Positions 48,516-56,685 of a stretch of 64,000 nt of DNA are shown here, in pieces. Position numbers and translations under genes: made by a program. This stretch comes from Actinomadura sp. KC06. GTDB lineage: Bacteria > Actinomycetota > Actinomycetes > Streptosporangiales > Streptosporangiaceae. The notes beneath the pieces are model-generated. The model saw only the letters and a list, made by a program, of their open reading frames with translations, was not told the origin of the DNA and did no database searches. The DNA lies in NCBI RefSeq assembly GCF_004348735.1, contig NZ_SMKT01000009.1, forward strand, positions 28,344 to 92,343, given 5' to 3'. How positions within the stretch are numbered: position 1 is the stretch's first letter; every line of letters starts with the position of its first letter.

Positions 48516-49088
48516 ATGAGCGAAGACAAAGTGGTCATTTATGAGGAGACCGGTGCCGACCCCTGGACCGACGTCATGACCGTCCAGAACGGCAGCGGAC
48601 GCACACGCGTGCGGGCTGTCGGCAAGCAGGAGGAGATGGTCGAGCTGGTCACCCGGCTGGTCGGCGAAGGGGTGACCCAGATCGAGATCTGCGGCGCGTT
48701 CGGTGCGGTGTGGCACGCCGCAGCCGGGCGGGCGGCCGATGGAAAGGTGCCCGTCGGGGCCATCTACTACGGGTTCGAGTCGCTGACCGGTGTCGCCTCG
48801 TACAAGTCGCGTTTCGAGGCCGGGGACGTCCTTTCGGAGGCGTTCATCATCGTGCACGAAGGCGCCGACCCCTCGGGCGACGTGGTGACTCACGAGAGGG
48901 CCGACGGCGGCAGGACGACCTTCGTGGCGGTTCCCGACGAGGCCACCGCCGGTGAGGTGGCCGAGACAATGGCCGACGACCTGCAATTGATCGAGCTGTA
49001 CGGCGCCTCCGGCCCGGAGGGAGCCGAGCCCGTCATCCGTGCAGTGGACGGCCGAGTACCCGTCGGCGTAACCGCGTACCGGCGTTAG
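48516..49088 (+). CDS. DUF6506-like protein, two tandem copies
   Basis: 190 residues made of two related halves. Half 1 (about 5-93): VVIYEETGADPWTDVMTVQN, EGVTQIEICGAFGAVWHAAA, GKVPVGAIYYG. Half 2 (about 104-190): AFIIVHEGADPSGDVVTHER, DDLQLIELYGASGPEGAEPV, GRVPVGVTAYR. Each matches the small DUF6506 domain, of unknown function, usually present once. The likely MerR-type promoter suggests induction by a stress or xenobiotic. No ribosome site, in line with a leaderless transcript. Divergent from the nitrilase gene. Confidence 0.8.
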   Translation: MSEDKVVIYEETGADPWTDVMTVQNGSGRTRVRAVGKQEEMVELVTRLVGEGVTQIEICGAFGAVWHAAAGRAADGKVPVGAIYYGFESLTGVASYKSRFEAGDVLSEAFIIVHEGADPSGDVVTHERADGGRTTFVAVPDEATAGEVAETMADDLQLIELYGASGPEGAEPVIRAVDGRVPVGVTAYRR

Positions 49089-49188
49089 AGAGCTCGGGAA
49101 GCGCCTCACGCCTGACAGTGCGTTGAGTCCGTGATCAACGATTGAGCGCCATCATGGGGATACGTGCAATGGCTGGTCTAATGGGGCG

Positions 49189-51570
49189 ATGCGAGTGGGT
49201 TCATCGCAGTGGAGGGTGCCTGGATATACCGAGTTGAAAGAGCTCGGGGCAGGTGCTCAGGGACGTGTGGTGCTGGCGCGTCGTGATGAGTCCGCTGAGA
49301 TCATCGCGATCAAGTATCTGGCCGCGCGGCCCGACGTGGACACCCGTGCTCTGAGAGCGTTTCGCGGTGAGGCGGAGACGTTGGCCCGGGTGACTGATCC
49401 GAACATCGCCCGATTGCACGACTATGTCGAATCGCCTGGCGGTGAGGCCGCCATCGTCATGGAGGCGGTGGACGGGGTCTCCCTGCGGCGGCTGCTGGAC
49501 GATCGCGACGCGGCCCTTCCCGCGGAGGCCGCGCTGGCCGTGCTCAAGGGCTCCCTGCTCGGTCTCGCGGCGGCTCATGCCGTCGGGGTGGTGCATCGGG
49601 ACTACAAGCCCGCCAACGTGATCGTCGATGCCGCCGGACGGAGCAAGCTGATCGATTTCGGGATCGCCGTGCTGACCGGTCAAAGCGGTCAGGCGGGGAC
49701 GCCGGGATATATGTCGCCCGAGCAGTGGCGTGGGGAGCCCGCGACCCCGGCCACCGACCTGTACGCGGCCACCTGCGTTTTCGTCGAATGCGTCACCGGA
49801 CGCCGGCCGTTCGGCGGTGGTGATGTGCACACGCTGCGGGAGCAGCACCTCACCGCGCCCGTTCCGGTCGACGACGTTCCCGAGCCGTTGCGGCCTCTGG
49901 TTGTGCGCGGCATGAGCAAGACGCCGTCCGAGCGTGTCTGGGACGCCGCCGAGTTCGTCGCCGAGCTGGAGACGACCGCGGCCCGGGCGTACGGCCCCGG
50001 CTGGGAGCGGCAGGGCCGGGCCGGGCTCGCGGCCGCCGCCGCGGCGCTGGCCACACTGTTCCCGCATGCGATCGCCGGCTCGGCCGCCGCCGTGGGCGTC
50101 AAGGGATTGCTGGCCAAGATCGGCGGCGCCAAGACGGCCGCGGCCGTGGCCGGTGCGGCGACGGTCGCGATCACCGCCGCCCTGCTGCTGTGGCCCTCGC
50201 CGCCCTACCGGCCGGCCTGGGACACCGGCGCGGTGATTCCGGTCGAAGAGATCCGGGCCGCCCCCGGGGGATTCCTGGCCGCGGGCGGTACGCCGACCGG
50301 ACGGTTCGAGGTCCTCAAGCTGGATGCGCAGTCCGGCGCGGTCCAATGGCGCCATCCCATGAGCGACCTGCGTCATGGCTTCAATTCCCATCTGCAGGTT
50401 CAAGGGGACACGGTCGTATTCACGCAGAAAGCGGGCCAGCGTCTCAACGTCGAACAGATCGTCGCCGTGGACGTCCACAGCGGCCGGGTCCGCTGGCGAC
50501 ATGGTCAGGCCGGGCTCTATCTGTCGAACATCGTCCCCCATTGGTGCGGGACAGGAAGGGTCTGCTTCGGTGTCACGGACACGACACGGCCACCGAGCAC
50601 GGCCACCGACCGGATCCATATCCTGGACGGCTCGAATGGCGCGAAGTTGTCGGAGTCCGCGCCGCTCGGCTACATCCCCCTGGGAACAGGCCTGCGCGAC
50701 TCGATCGACCACAAACAGATCGTGCGGACCACCGTCGACGGCAAGGAACTATGGCGGCGGCCAATATCGGAGATCTTCGGCGATGTGAACCCGCTCGAGC
50801 TCAGCGTGGCCGACCGCAAGGACGGCGGCGGGCCTTGGAGATCGATCAGCTGGTCCTATCACTACGACCTCCAGTACAAAGACGGCCGCTATGTCGGGGA
50901 GATCGGTGCCGGCGGCAAGTTCATTGAGGCCGAGAAGAGATGGCGACTCGATTACGCCACGGTCGCCGCTTTCGACGGGGCCACCGGCAGAAGGCTGTGG
51001 GCCGAGCCCGGCACCACCGTGTTCTGCGGCGCGCTCAAGTTCACCATCGAGCATCCCGTCCGGTGCCGGAAGACCGGCTGGATGGACGTGTCCGCCGGCG
51101 GGAGCCCCGAGAAATGGCGCTTCAAGGACCTCAGCGTGACCGTGGAGGGTTTCGATCCCGCGACCGGTGAGACACGCTGGTCCTGGCGGGCCGGAGCGGT
51201 GCCCGGACTCGGCTTCAGCCTTCCCGACGACATCGAAGGCGACAGAAGCGTGATCCGGATCGACGACCGGACCTACCTCATCCGGACGCTCCACTCCGGC
51301 AGCGTCCTGCTCGACCTCGGCTCTGGCCCCCGCCCGGTCCAGGACGAGCCGACGGGCTGGTGCTGGTCCGACGACCTCGTCGCCAAAACCCAGAAAAGCT
51401 CCGGCGAGCGTCCCTACTGGACGGACCCGCAACGACGCTGGTGGCCCTGCGATTCCCGCGGCGGCGAAACGAAACTGCCAGGAAGCATCCCCGAATTCGC
51501 CGGCGCCCGCTCCGGCGACGTTTTCGCGTGGCCGGGCGGCAGCGGCGTCCAAGCCGTCCATGTGGACTGA
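49189..51570 (+). CDS. Receptor-type serine/threonine protein kinase with C-terminal PQQ-like propeller
   Basis: 793 residues. The cytoplasmic kinase domain (about 12-270) has LGAGAQGRV, IIAIKYLAARP, HRDYKPANVIV, LIDFGIAVLTG and TPGYMSPEQWRGEPATPATD. The Tyr in HRDYKP replaces the usual Leu. An Ala-rich segment leads to one membrane helix (about 320-337, VAGAATVAITAALLLW). The outer part (340-793) has PQQ/beta-propeller blades such as VLKLDAQSGAVQWRHP, IVAVDVHSGRVRWRHG, VAAFDGATGRRLWAEP and VEGFDPATGETRWSWR. The layout resembles PknD-like sensors: ligand outside, phosphorylation inside. No obvious substrate gene is adjacent. Confidence 0.9.
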   Translation: MRVGSSQWRVPGYTELKELGAGAQGRVVLARRDESAEIIAIKYLAARPDVDTRALRAFRGEAETLARVTDPNIARLHDYVESPGGEAAIVMEAVDGVSLRRLLDDRDAALPAEAALAVLKGSLLGLAAAHAVGVVHRDYKPANVIVDAAGRSKLIDFGIAVLTGQSGQAGTPGYMSPEQWRGEPATPATDLYAATCVFVECVTGRRPFGGGDVHTLREQHLTAPVPVDDVPEPLRPLVVRGMSKTPSERVWDAAEFVAELETTAARAYGPGWERQGRAGLAAAAAALATLFPHAIAGSAAAVGVKGLLAKIGGAKTAAAVAGAATVAITAALLLWPSPPYRPAWDTGAVIPVEEIRAAPGGFLAAGGTPTGRFEVLKLDAQSGAVQWRHPMSDLRHGFNSHLQVQGDTVVFTQKAGQRLNVEQIVAVDVHSGRVRWRHGQAGLYLSNIVPHWCGTGRVCFGVTDTTRPPSTATDRIHILDGSNGAKLSESAPLGYIPLGTGLRDSIDHKQIVRTTVDGKELWRRPISEIFGDVNPLELSVADRKDGGGPWRSISWSYHYDLQYKDGRYVGEIGAGGKFIEAEKRWRLDYATVAAFDGATGRRLWAEPGTTVFCGALKFTIEHPVRCRKTGWMDVSAGGSPEKWRFKDLSVTVEGFDPATGETRWSWRAGAVPGLGFSLPDDIEGDRSVIRIDDRTYLIRTLHSGSVLLDLGSGPRPVQDEPTGWCWSDDLVAKTQKSSGERPYWTDPQRRWWPCDSRGGETKLPGSIPEFAGARSGDVFAWPGGSGVQAVHVD

Positions 51571-51599
51571 ACAAGGCCCCAGGACACCCTCGGCTTCGT

Positions 51600-51622
51600 C
51601 CGACGTTTGTGCGGGACGTCGG
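51600..51622. terminator. Small hairpin between convergent kinase and GntR genes
   Basis: CCGACGT, 9-base loop, ACGTCGG, fitting exactly in the 52-bp convergent gap. No T-run; weak by itself. Confidence 0.4.
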
Positions 51623-52309
51623 TCAATGGCGCGGTGTGGTGGCGGATTCCTCGGCGAAGACGAGTTCCAGGGCTGAGACCGCGTGGGCGCGGTGTTCGTC
51701 CAGGGACGCGATCGCCTTTTCGGCGTCGCGGGCGTGCAGGGCGGCGAGCATGGCGCGGTGCTCGTGATTCACCCGCTCGCGGTTCTCGTGGTCGCTGTAG
51801 TAAAGCGAGCGGTAGGCGTCGGTCGCCTCCCACAGCAGGCGGATGTGCCGGACGAGACGCGGCATTCCCGAATACTCGAACAGCGTGAAATGGAGCAGCC
51901 GGTTCGCGGCGGCCATTTCGGCGACGTCGCCGGCCTCGCTGGCGCGCTCCACGCCGCGCTGGATCTCTTCGAGCCGGTCCACATCGGCATCGGTGACCTT
52001 GTCTACGGCGCGGCGGACGGCCTCGGCCTCCAGGATCTCCCTGATCCGGTAGACCTCGCGCAGGTCCTCCATGGAGAGGGAGACGACGCCGTAGCCGCGG
52101 TGCACCTGGTAGGTGACCAGGCCCTCGCCCTCAAGGATCTTGAGCGCCTCGCGCAGCGGGACGCGGCTGACGCCGAGCTCCTCGGCCAGCGCGTCCTGGC
52201 GGATCGGGTCGCCCGGCCGCAGCTCGCCGCTGGTGATGGCCCGCCTGATCTCTTCGAGGACGAACTGCTGGGCCGTCGGCGGGCGCCGGGGCCGCTTTCC
52301 CGCGGTCAT
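51623..52309 (-). CDS. GntR-family regulator with FCD domain (island regulator)
   Basis: 228 residues. Winged helix: QQFVLEEIRRAITSGELRPG, IRQDALAEELGVSRVPLREA, LKILEGEGLVTYQVHRGYGV. FCD domain: LREVYRIREILEAEAVRRAV, EMAAANRLLHFTLFEYSGMP, VNHEHRAMLAALHARDAEKA, with the metal-binding His of the LHFTLF and NHEHRAML segments present. FCD regulators often bind a carboxylate. It ends the reverse-strand unit behind the CoA-transferase (5 bp apart). The palindromic cluster at 53642-53679 is the likely operator. GGAGGGGGTGA precedes the ATG at 52309. Confidence 0.9.
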   Translation of the reverse strand: MTAGKRPRRPPTAQQFVLEEIRRAITSGELRPGDPIRQDALAEELGVSRVPLREALKILEGEGLVTYQVHRGYGVVSLSMEDLREVYRIREILEAEAVRRAVDKVTDADVDRLEEIQRGVERASEAGDVAEMAAANRLLHFTLFEYSGMPRLVRHIRLLWEATDAYRSLYYSDHENRERVNHEHRAMLAALHARDAEKAIASLDEHRAHAVSALELVFAEESATTPRH

Positions 52310-52314
52310 CCGGG

Positions 52315-53514
52315 TCACCCCCCTCCGGCGTCTGGATCTTGCGTCAAGGATTCCACATCTCGGTCGCGTTCTCCGGCGATCCGGGCGCGGACGGCGGCGG
52401 CGTCCTCGTCCAGGCGCGGCGGCGCGGTGCGGTACCGGGGCGGCGTGGCGCTCAGCCGGACCGGGTTGGCCACCTGCCCCACCGGGTGCGGCCGGCGCGG
52501 GTCCCGCAGGGCGACGCGGGGGGCGAGGCCGAGGCGGGTGGCGAGGTCGAAGGCGCCGGCGACGTCGTTGATCGGTCCGCACGGGACCTCCGCCGCGGTG
52601 AGGGCGGCGAACCAGTCGTCGGCCGTGCGCTCGGCGAGTGCGGTGGTGAGCTCGCATTTCAGGGGCCGGCGGTTCGCCACGCGGGTGCTGTTGGTGGCGA
52701 ACCGCTCGTCGGCGGCGAGGTCCGGACGGCCGAGCGCCGCGCAGAGCGAGCGGAACTGGCGGTCGTTGCCCGCCGCGATGACCAGCGGCCGGTCCGCGGT
52801 CTCGAACAGCTCGTACGGCGCGATGCTGGGATGCTCGTTGCCCATCGCGGCGGGCACGACGCCGGCCGCGACGTACGCCGAGGCGTGGTTGACCAGCCCG
52901 GACAGGAGCGACGACAGCAGCGAGACCTCCACCCGCTGGCCCTCGCCGGTGGCGTCCCGGTGCCGCAGCGCGGCCAGGACGCCGAGCGCGGCGTGCAGGC
53001 CGGTGATCACGTCGACGAGCGCGACGCCGACCTTCATCCCCTCGCCGCCCGGATCGCCGGTCACGCTCATCAGCCCGCCGACCGCCTGCACGATCAGGTC
53101 GTAGCCGGGCAGGTCCGCGCCGCCGTCCGCGCCGAACCCGGTGATCGAGCAGTAGACGAGCCCGGGGTTGGCCGCGCGCAGCTCCTCGTGGCCGAGGCCG
53201 TGCCGCTCCATCGTCCCGGGACGGAAGTTCTCCACCACCGCGTCGGCGCGGGCGGCGAGCGCGCGGGCCGTCGCGGCGTCGGCGGGGTCGGACAGGTCGA
53301 GGGCGATGGAGCGCTTGTTGCGGTTGACCCCGAGGAAGTAGGTGCTCTCGCCGTCCGCGAACGGGGGTCCCCAGGACCGGGTGTCGTCGCCGCCGCCGGG
53401 CCGCTCGATCTTGATCACCTCGGCGCCGAAGTCGGCGAGCAGCATCGTCGCGTACGGCCCGGCGAGGACGCGGCTGAAGTCGACGATGACCAGGTCGCGC
53501 AGGGCTCCGGTCAT
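52315..53514 (-). CDS. Family III CoA-transferase (glutarate / dicarboxylate type candidate)
   Basis: 399 residues. LVIVDFSRVLAGPYATMLLA, DFGAEVIKIERPGGGDDTRS, YFLGVNRNKRSIALDLS and the active-site Asp in LPGYDLIVQAVGGLMSVTGD. The FLGVNRNKRSIALDL form is close to the SUGCT/CaiB branch that uses succinyl-CoA or glutaryl-CoA. It faces a glutaryl-CoA dehydrogenase-like gene, so glutarate activation is plausible. The start at 53514 overlaps the stop of a 23-codon reading frame (ATGA) and has no good ribosome site of its own. Confidence 0.88.
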   Translation of the reverse strand: MTGALRDLVIVDFSRVLAGPYATMLLADFGAEVIKIERPGGGDDTRSWGPPFADGESTYFLGVNRNKRSIALDLSDPADAATARALAARADAVVENFRPGTMERHGLGHEELRAANPGLVYCSITGFGADGGADLPGYDLIVQAVGGLMSVTGDPGGEGMKVGVALVDVITGLHAALGVLAALRHRDATGEGQRVEVSLLSSLLSGLVNHASAYVAAGVVPAAMGNEHPSIAPYELFETADRPLVIAAGNDRQFRSLCAALGRPDLAADERFATNSTRVANRRPLKCELTTALAERTADDWFAALTAAEVPCGPINDVAGAFDLATRLGLAPRVALRDPRRPHPVGQVANPVRLSATPPRYRTAPPRLDEDAAAVRARIAGERDRDVESLTQDPDAGGG

Positions 53515-53582
53515 GCCCGCGCGCCGGGGGCCGTGCCGCCGCGCCCGCGCCCGCCCCGGCCCCACATGCCGCTGCTCTGCAT
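53511..53582 (-). CDS. 23-residue leader peptide coupled to the CoA-transferase
   Basis: MQSSGMWGRGGRGRGGTAPG plus ARA, then TGA overlapping the CoA-transferase ATG (TCAT on the plus strand at 53511-53514). It begins with a strong ribosome site, AGGAGGG nine bases upstream of the ATG, whereas the transferase lacks one. Extremely Gly/Arg-rich with no predicted fold. Most simply it delivers ribosomes to the next start. It may alternatively be a mis-called N-terminus of the transferase in another frame. Confidence 0.55.
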   Translation of the reverse strand: MQSSGMWGRGGRGRGGTAPGARA

Positions 53583-53641
53583 CCGGTCGGCCCTCCTAGC
53601 GATCTCCGCACATGGACGTACCGCCGGGACTCTAGCCACCG

Positions 53642-53679
53642 TTGATTGGAGAATCAATACTGGATCCAAAATAGATTCT
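53642..53679. promoter_or_regulatory. Palindrome cluster in the CoA-transferase / dehydrogenase divergent region
   Basis: TTGATT-GGAG-AATCAA (53642-53657), TGGATCCA (53661-53668) and AGAATC … GATTCT (53650-53655, 53674-53679) overlap in an AT-rich block 45 bp before the dehydrogenase ATG. TGGATCCA-type cores are common for FCD-type GntR proteins. Probably bound by the adjacent GntR regulator, controlling both directions. Confidence 0.55.
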
Positions 53680-53723
53680 GTGCTTCGGTAGTGCCCCGAG
53701 CTTTCGTTGAGGAGGGGCCTGGA

Positions 53724-54899
53724 ATGACCGGCCAAGCGGTTCGTCCGCTGGAGCTGTTCGGCGTGGACGATTTGCTGACCGAGGAGGAGCGGGCGATCCG
53801 CGACACGGTCCGCGCGTTCGGCGCCAAAGAGCTGCGACCGCACATCGCGGAGTGGTACCGATCCGGCGAGCTGCCCGCGTCCGAGCTGGCCGGGAAGCTG
53901 GGCGGCCTCGGCCTGCTCGGCATGCACCTGGAGGGCCACGGCTGCGCAGGGGCGGGCGCCGTCGCCTACGGCCTGGCCTGCTTCGAGCTGGAGGCGGTCG
54001 ACTCCGGGCTGCGCAGCCTGGTGTCGGTGCAGGGCTCGCTGGCCATGTACGCGATCCGGGCCTACGGCTCGGACGAGCAGAAGGACGAATGGCTGCCCGC
54101 GATGGCGGCCGGCGAGCAGATCGGCTGCTTCGGGCTCACCGAGCCCGACTTCGGCTCCAACCCGGCGGGGATGCGCGCCACGGCCCGGCGCGACGGCGGC
54201 GACTGGGTGCTGAACGGCACCAAGATGTGGATCACGAACGGCGCGGTCGCCGACGTCGCCGTCGTGTGGGCCCGGGCGGACGACGGCGTCCGCGGGTTCC
54301 TCGTCCCGGCCGGGACGCCCGGTTTCAGCGCGCGTGACGTCGCGGAGAAGCTGTCCCTGCGCGCCAGCGTGACGAGCGAGCTCGTCCTGGAGGATGTGCG
54401 CCTCCCCGCCGACGCGATGCTGCCCGGCGCCCGCGGCCTGTCCGGACCGCTGGGCTGCCTCAACGAGGCGCGGTTCGGGATCGTCTTCGGCGCGCTCGGC
54501 GCGGCCCTCGACTGCCTGGAGACGACGATCGCCTACGCGCGGGAGCGGACGGTGTTCGACCGTCCGCTCGCGGGCTTCCAGCTGACCCAGCAGAAGCTCG
54601 CGAACATGGCGCTTGAGCTGGGCAAAGGCATGCTCCTGGCGATCCGGCTCGGGCGGCTCAAGGAGGCCGGCGCGATCACCTCGGAGCAGGTCAGCCTCGG
54701 CAAGCTCAACAACGTCCGGGAGGCCCTGGCGATCGCGCGCGAGTGCCGGACGATCCTCGGGGCCAACGGCATCACCCTCGAATACCCGGTGCTGAGGCAC
54801 GCCAACAACCTGGAATCGGTGCTCACCTACGAAGGCACCAGCGAGGTGCACAGCCTGGTCATCGGCAAGGCGCTCACGGGCGTCGCCGCGTTCTCCTGA
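53724..54899 (+). CDS. Glutaryl-CoA dehydrogenase-like acyl-CoA dehydrogenase
   Basis: 391 residues from the ATG after GAGGAGGGG. FAD-binding ACAD fold: ERAIRDTVRAFGAKELRPHI, IGCFGLTEPDFGSNPAGMRA, WVLNGTKMWITNGAVADVAV, RTVFDRPLAGFQLTQQKLAN. The end of the protein (ANGITLEYPVLRHANNLESV, LTYEGTSEVHSLVIGKALTG) matches the glutaryl-CoA dehydrogenase subfamily, where the Glu of YEGT is the catalytic base. GCDH oxidises and decarboxylates glutaryl-CoA to crotonyl-CoA. The pairing with a family III CoA-transferase favours that role; a related short dicarboxylyl-CoA remains possible. Confidence 0.87.
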   Translation: MTGQAVRPLELFGVDDLLTEEERAIRDTVRAFGAKELRPHIAEWYRSGELPASELAGKLGGLGLLGMHLEGHGCAGAGAVAYGLACFELEAVDSGLRSLVSVQGSLAMYAIRAYGSDEQKDEWLPAMAAGEQIGCFGLTEPDFGSNPAGMRATARRDGGDWVLNGTKMWITNGAVADVAVVWARADDGVRGFLVPAGTPGFSARDVAEKLSLRASVTSELVLEDVRLPADAMLPGARGLSGPLGCLNEARFGIVFGALGAALDCLETTIAYARERTVFDRPLAGFQLTQQKLANMALELGKGMLLAIRLGRLKEAGAITSEQVSLGKLNNVREALAIARECRTILGANGITLEYPVLRHANNLESVLTYEGTSEVHSLVIGKALTGVAAFS

Positions 54900-54964
54900 C
54901 CCCGCACGACCCCCACAACCTGCACTACCAGCACTACCTGCACGAACGAGCCTTGGAGGCCGGG

Positions 54965-55903
54965 ATGCGTACTCGTCGACTGGGTGCGGCCGTCATCGTC
55001 ACGTCCGCGATACTCACCGCCGCCGCCTGCGGCGGCACCTCGGAGACCTCCGACGCCGGGGTCAAGCCCGCCGAGACCGCTCCCGGGCAGCGGACGGCGG
55101 GCAAGGTCAAGGCCCCGCCGAAGTTCGCGCAGCCGGGGACCATCACGTTCTGCTCCACCTTCACCAACCCGCCGCGCTCGTTCACGCAGGACGGCAAGCA
55201 GGTCGGCAGCGAGATCGAGCTCGGCCAGGCGCTCGCCGCCACCCTCGGCCTCAAGCCGAAGTGGGTGCAGGTCCGGGTGGACGGGCTCGTCGCGTCCCTG
55301 CTCGGCGGGCACTGCGACATGATCGTCAGCCAGCTCAAGATCGTCCCGGAGCGGGACAAGACGGCGTGGCAACTGCCGTACTCGATCGCCGCGACGCAGC
55401 TCGTCGTCGGCGCCGGCAACCCCAAGAAGATCAGCGACTTCTCGTCGCTGGCCGGGAAGAAGATCGCGGCGCCGGATGGCAGCGTCGCGCACGGCCTGCT
55501 GGAGGACATGAACAAGAAGCTCGCCGGGAGCGGCGGCAAGCAGATCAACATCGTCCCGCTGGCGGGGACGAGCGAGCTGTTCCAGCAGGTCGCCGCGGGC
55601 ACGGTGGACGGCGCCGCGACGACGTACTCGGCCGGGTCCTTTTACCTGCGCAAGGCGCCGGGACGGCTGGAGCTCGCCGGGCAGCCGTGCCTGTCGGACG
55701 TGAAGGCCGGCGGGAAGATGGGCTTCATGATCGCGAAGAACAACCGCGATCTGTACACCGCGATGGAGCAGGCGATGACCGCCGTCCGGGGGAGCGGTGA
55801 GTACCGCGACATCTTCCACCGGTACGGCCTGGACAAGGAGACGCTCGACGCGGCGGAGACGTCCAAGCCCGTCGCGTGCCTGCCGGCGGAGAAGACTCCA
55901 TGA
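54965..55903 (+). CDS. Polar amino-acid ABC importer, substrate-binding lipoprotein
   Basis: 312 residues. Lipoprotein signal (AAVIVTSAILTAAACGG), a low-complexity linker, then an SBP_bac_3 domain: TITFCSTFTNPPRSFTQDGK, SEIELGQALAATLGLKPKWV, SLLGGHCDMIVSQLKIVPER, KKISDFSSLAGKKIAAPDGS, QQVAAGTVDGAATTYSAGSF. The family usually binds amino acids or opines through an Arg/Asp pair; the ligand cannot be told from sequence alone. GGAGG precedes the ATG. ATGA overlap with the permease gene. Confidence 0.9.
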   Translation: MRTRRLGAAVIVTSAILTAAACGGTSETSDAGVKPAETAPGQRTAGKVKAPPKFAQPGTITFCSTFTNPPRSFTQDGKQVGSEIELGQALAATLGLKPKWVQVRVDGLVASLLGGHCDMIVSQLKIVPERDKTAWQLPYSIAATQLVVGAGNPKKISDFSSLAGKKIAAPDGSVAHGLLEDMNKKLAGSGGKQINIVPLAGTSELFQQVAAGTVDGAATTYSAGSFYLRKAPGRLELAGQPCLSDVKAGGKMGFMIAKNNRDLYTAMEQAMTAVRGSGEYRDIFHRYGLDKETLDAAETSKPVACLPAEKTP

Positions 55904-56685
55904 ACTTCGACTGGCAGTTCCTCGTCGACCACATCTTCGCGCTGAGCCCGCACTACGGGGTGGGCCTGCAGCGCACCATCTTCATGGCCGTGGTGTCGAT
56001 GTTCTTCGGCGTGATCCTCGGCATGCTGGTGGCGCTGGCCCGGCTGTCCAAGATCGCGCCGATCCGGTTCCTGGCCGGGATCTACGTGTGGCTGCTGCGC
56101 AGCATCCCCGAGCTGGTCATCCTCATCCTGCTCTACACCGGCGTCGCGGCCGCCGGGATCTTCAAGTTCAGCGACCTGACCATCGCCGGGATGACGCTGC
56201 CCGCCGCGATGCAGGCCGCCATCATCGGCTTCACGATCCGGGAGGGCGCCTACATGGGCGAGATCTTCCGCAGCGGGATCATGGCCGTCGACCACGGGCA
56301 GGTGGAGGCGGCCAAGGCGCTCGGCCTGAAACGGATCCCGACGCTCCGCCGGGTCATCCTGCCGCAGGCGATGCGGGTGGTCGTGCCGCCGATGGGCAAC
56401 CAGTTCACGATCATGCTGAAGGCGACGTCGCTGGCGAGCGTGCTCGGCGTCCCGGAGCTGCTGCTCACGACGCAGACCTACGCGGCCGAGACGTTCCGGG
56501 TGTTCGAGCTGTTCATCGGGCTCGCGATCAACTACCTGATCCTCACCACGGTGTGGACGTTCATCCAGTCGCTGATCGAGGCGCGGCTGAACCGGCACGA
56601 GGCCGACGCCTCCTCGGGCGGCCTGCTCGACCGCGTCCGCCGGGATCTCCTCGGGAGCGCCGGGCCGCAGAAGGAGGCCGCGTGA
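55900..56685 (+). CDS. Polar amino-acid ABC importer permease
   Basis: 261 residues, five helices of the HisMQ type: GVGLQRTIFMAVVSMFFGVI, YVWLLRSIPELVILILLYTG, IIGFTIREGAYMGEIFRSGI, then the coupling loop QVEAAKALGLKRIPTLRRVI, LPQAMRVVVPPMGNQFTIML. Only one permease gene, so a homodimeric pore is expected. Its start overlaps the binding-protein stop and its stop overlaps the start of the ATPase gene. Confidence 0.92.
   Translation: MNFDWQFLVDHIFALSPHYGVGLQRTIFMAVVSMFFGVILGMLVALARLSKIAPIRFLAGIYVWLLRSIPELVILILLYTGVAAAGIFKFSDLTIAGMTLPAAMQAAIIGFTIREGAYMGEIFRSGIMAVDHGQVEAAKALGLKRIPTLRRVILPQAMRVVVPPMGNQFTIMLKATSLASVLGVPELLLTTQTYAAETFRVFELFIGLAINYLILTTVWTFIQSLIEARLNRHEADASSGGLLDRVRRDLLGSAGPQKEAA

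Noticed and set aside
47487..49109. Longer start for the nitrilase beyond 48407
   Set aside because: The extension runs antisense through the DUF6506 gene and its promoter; family alignment begins at MRVAAAQ.
49121..49140. CGTTGA-N8-TCAACG dyad upstream of the kinase gene
   Set aside because: Six-base arms with a wide gap in an ordinary intergenic stretch; too weak to call an operator or terminator.
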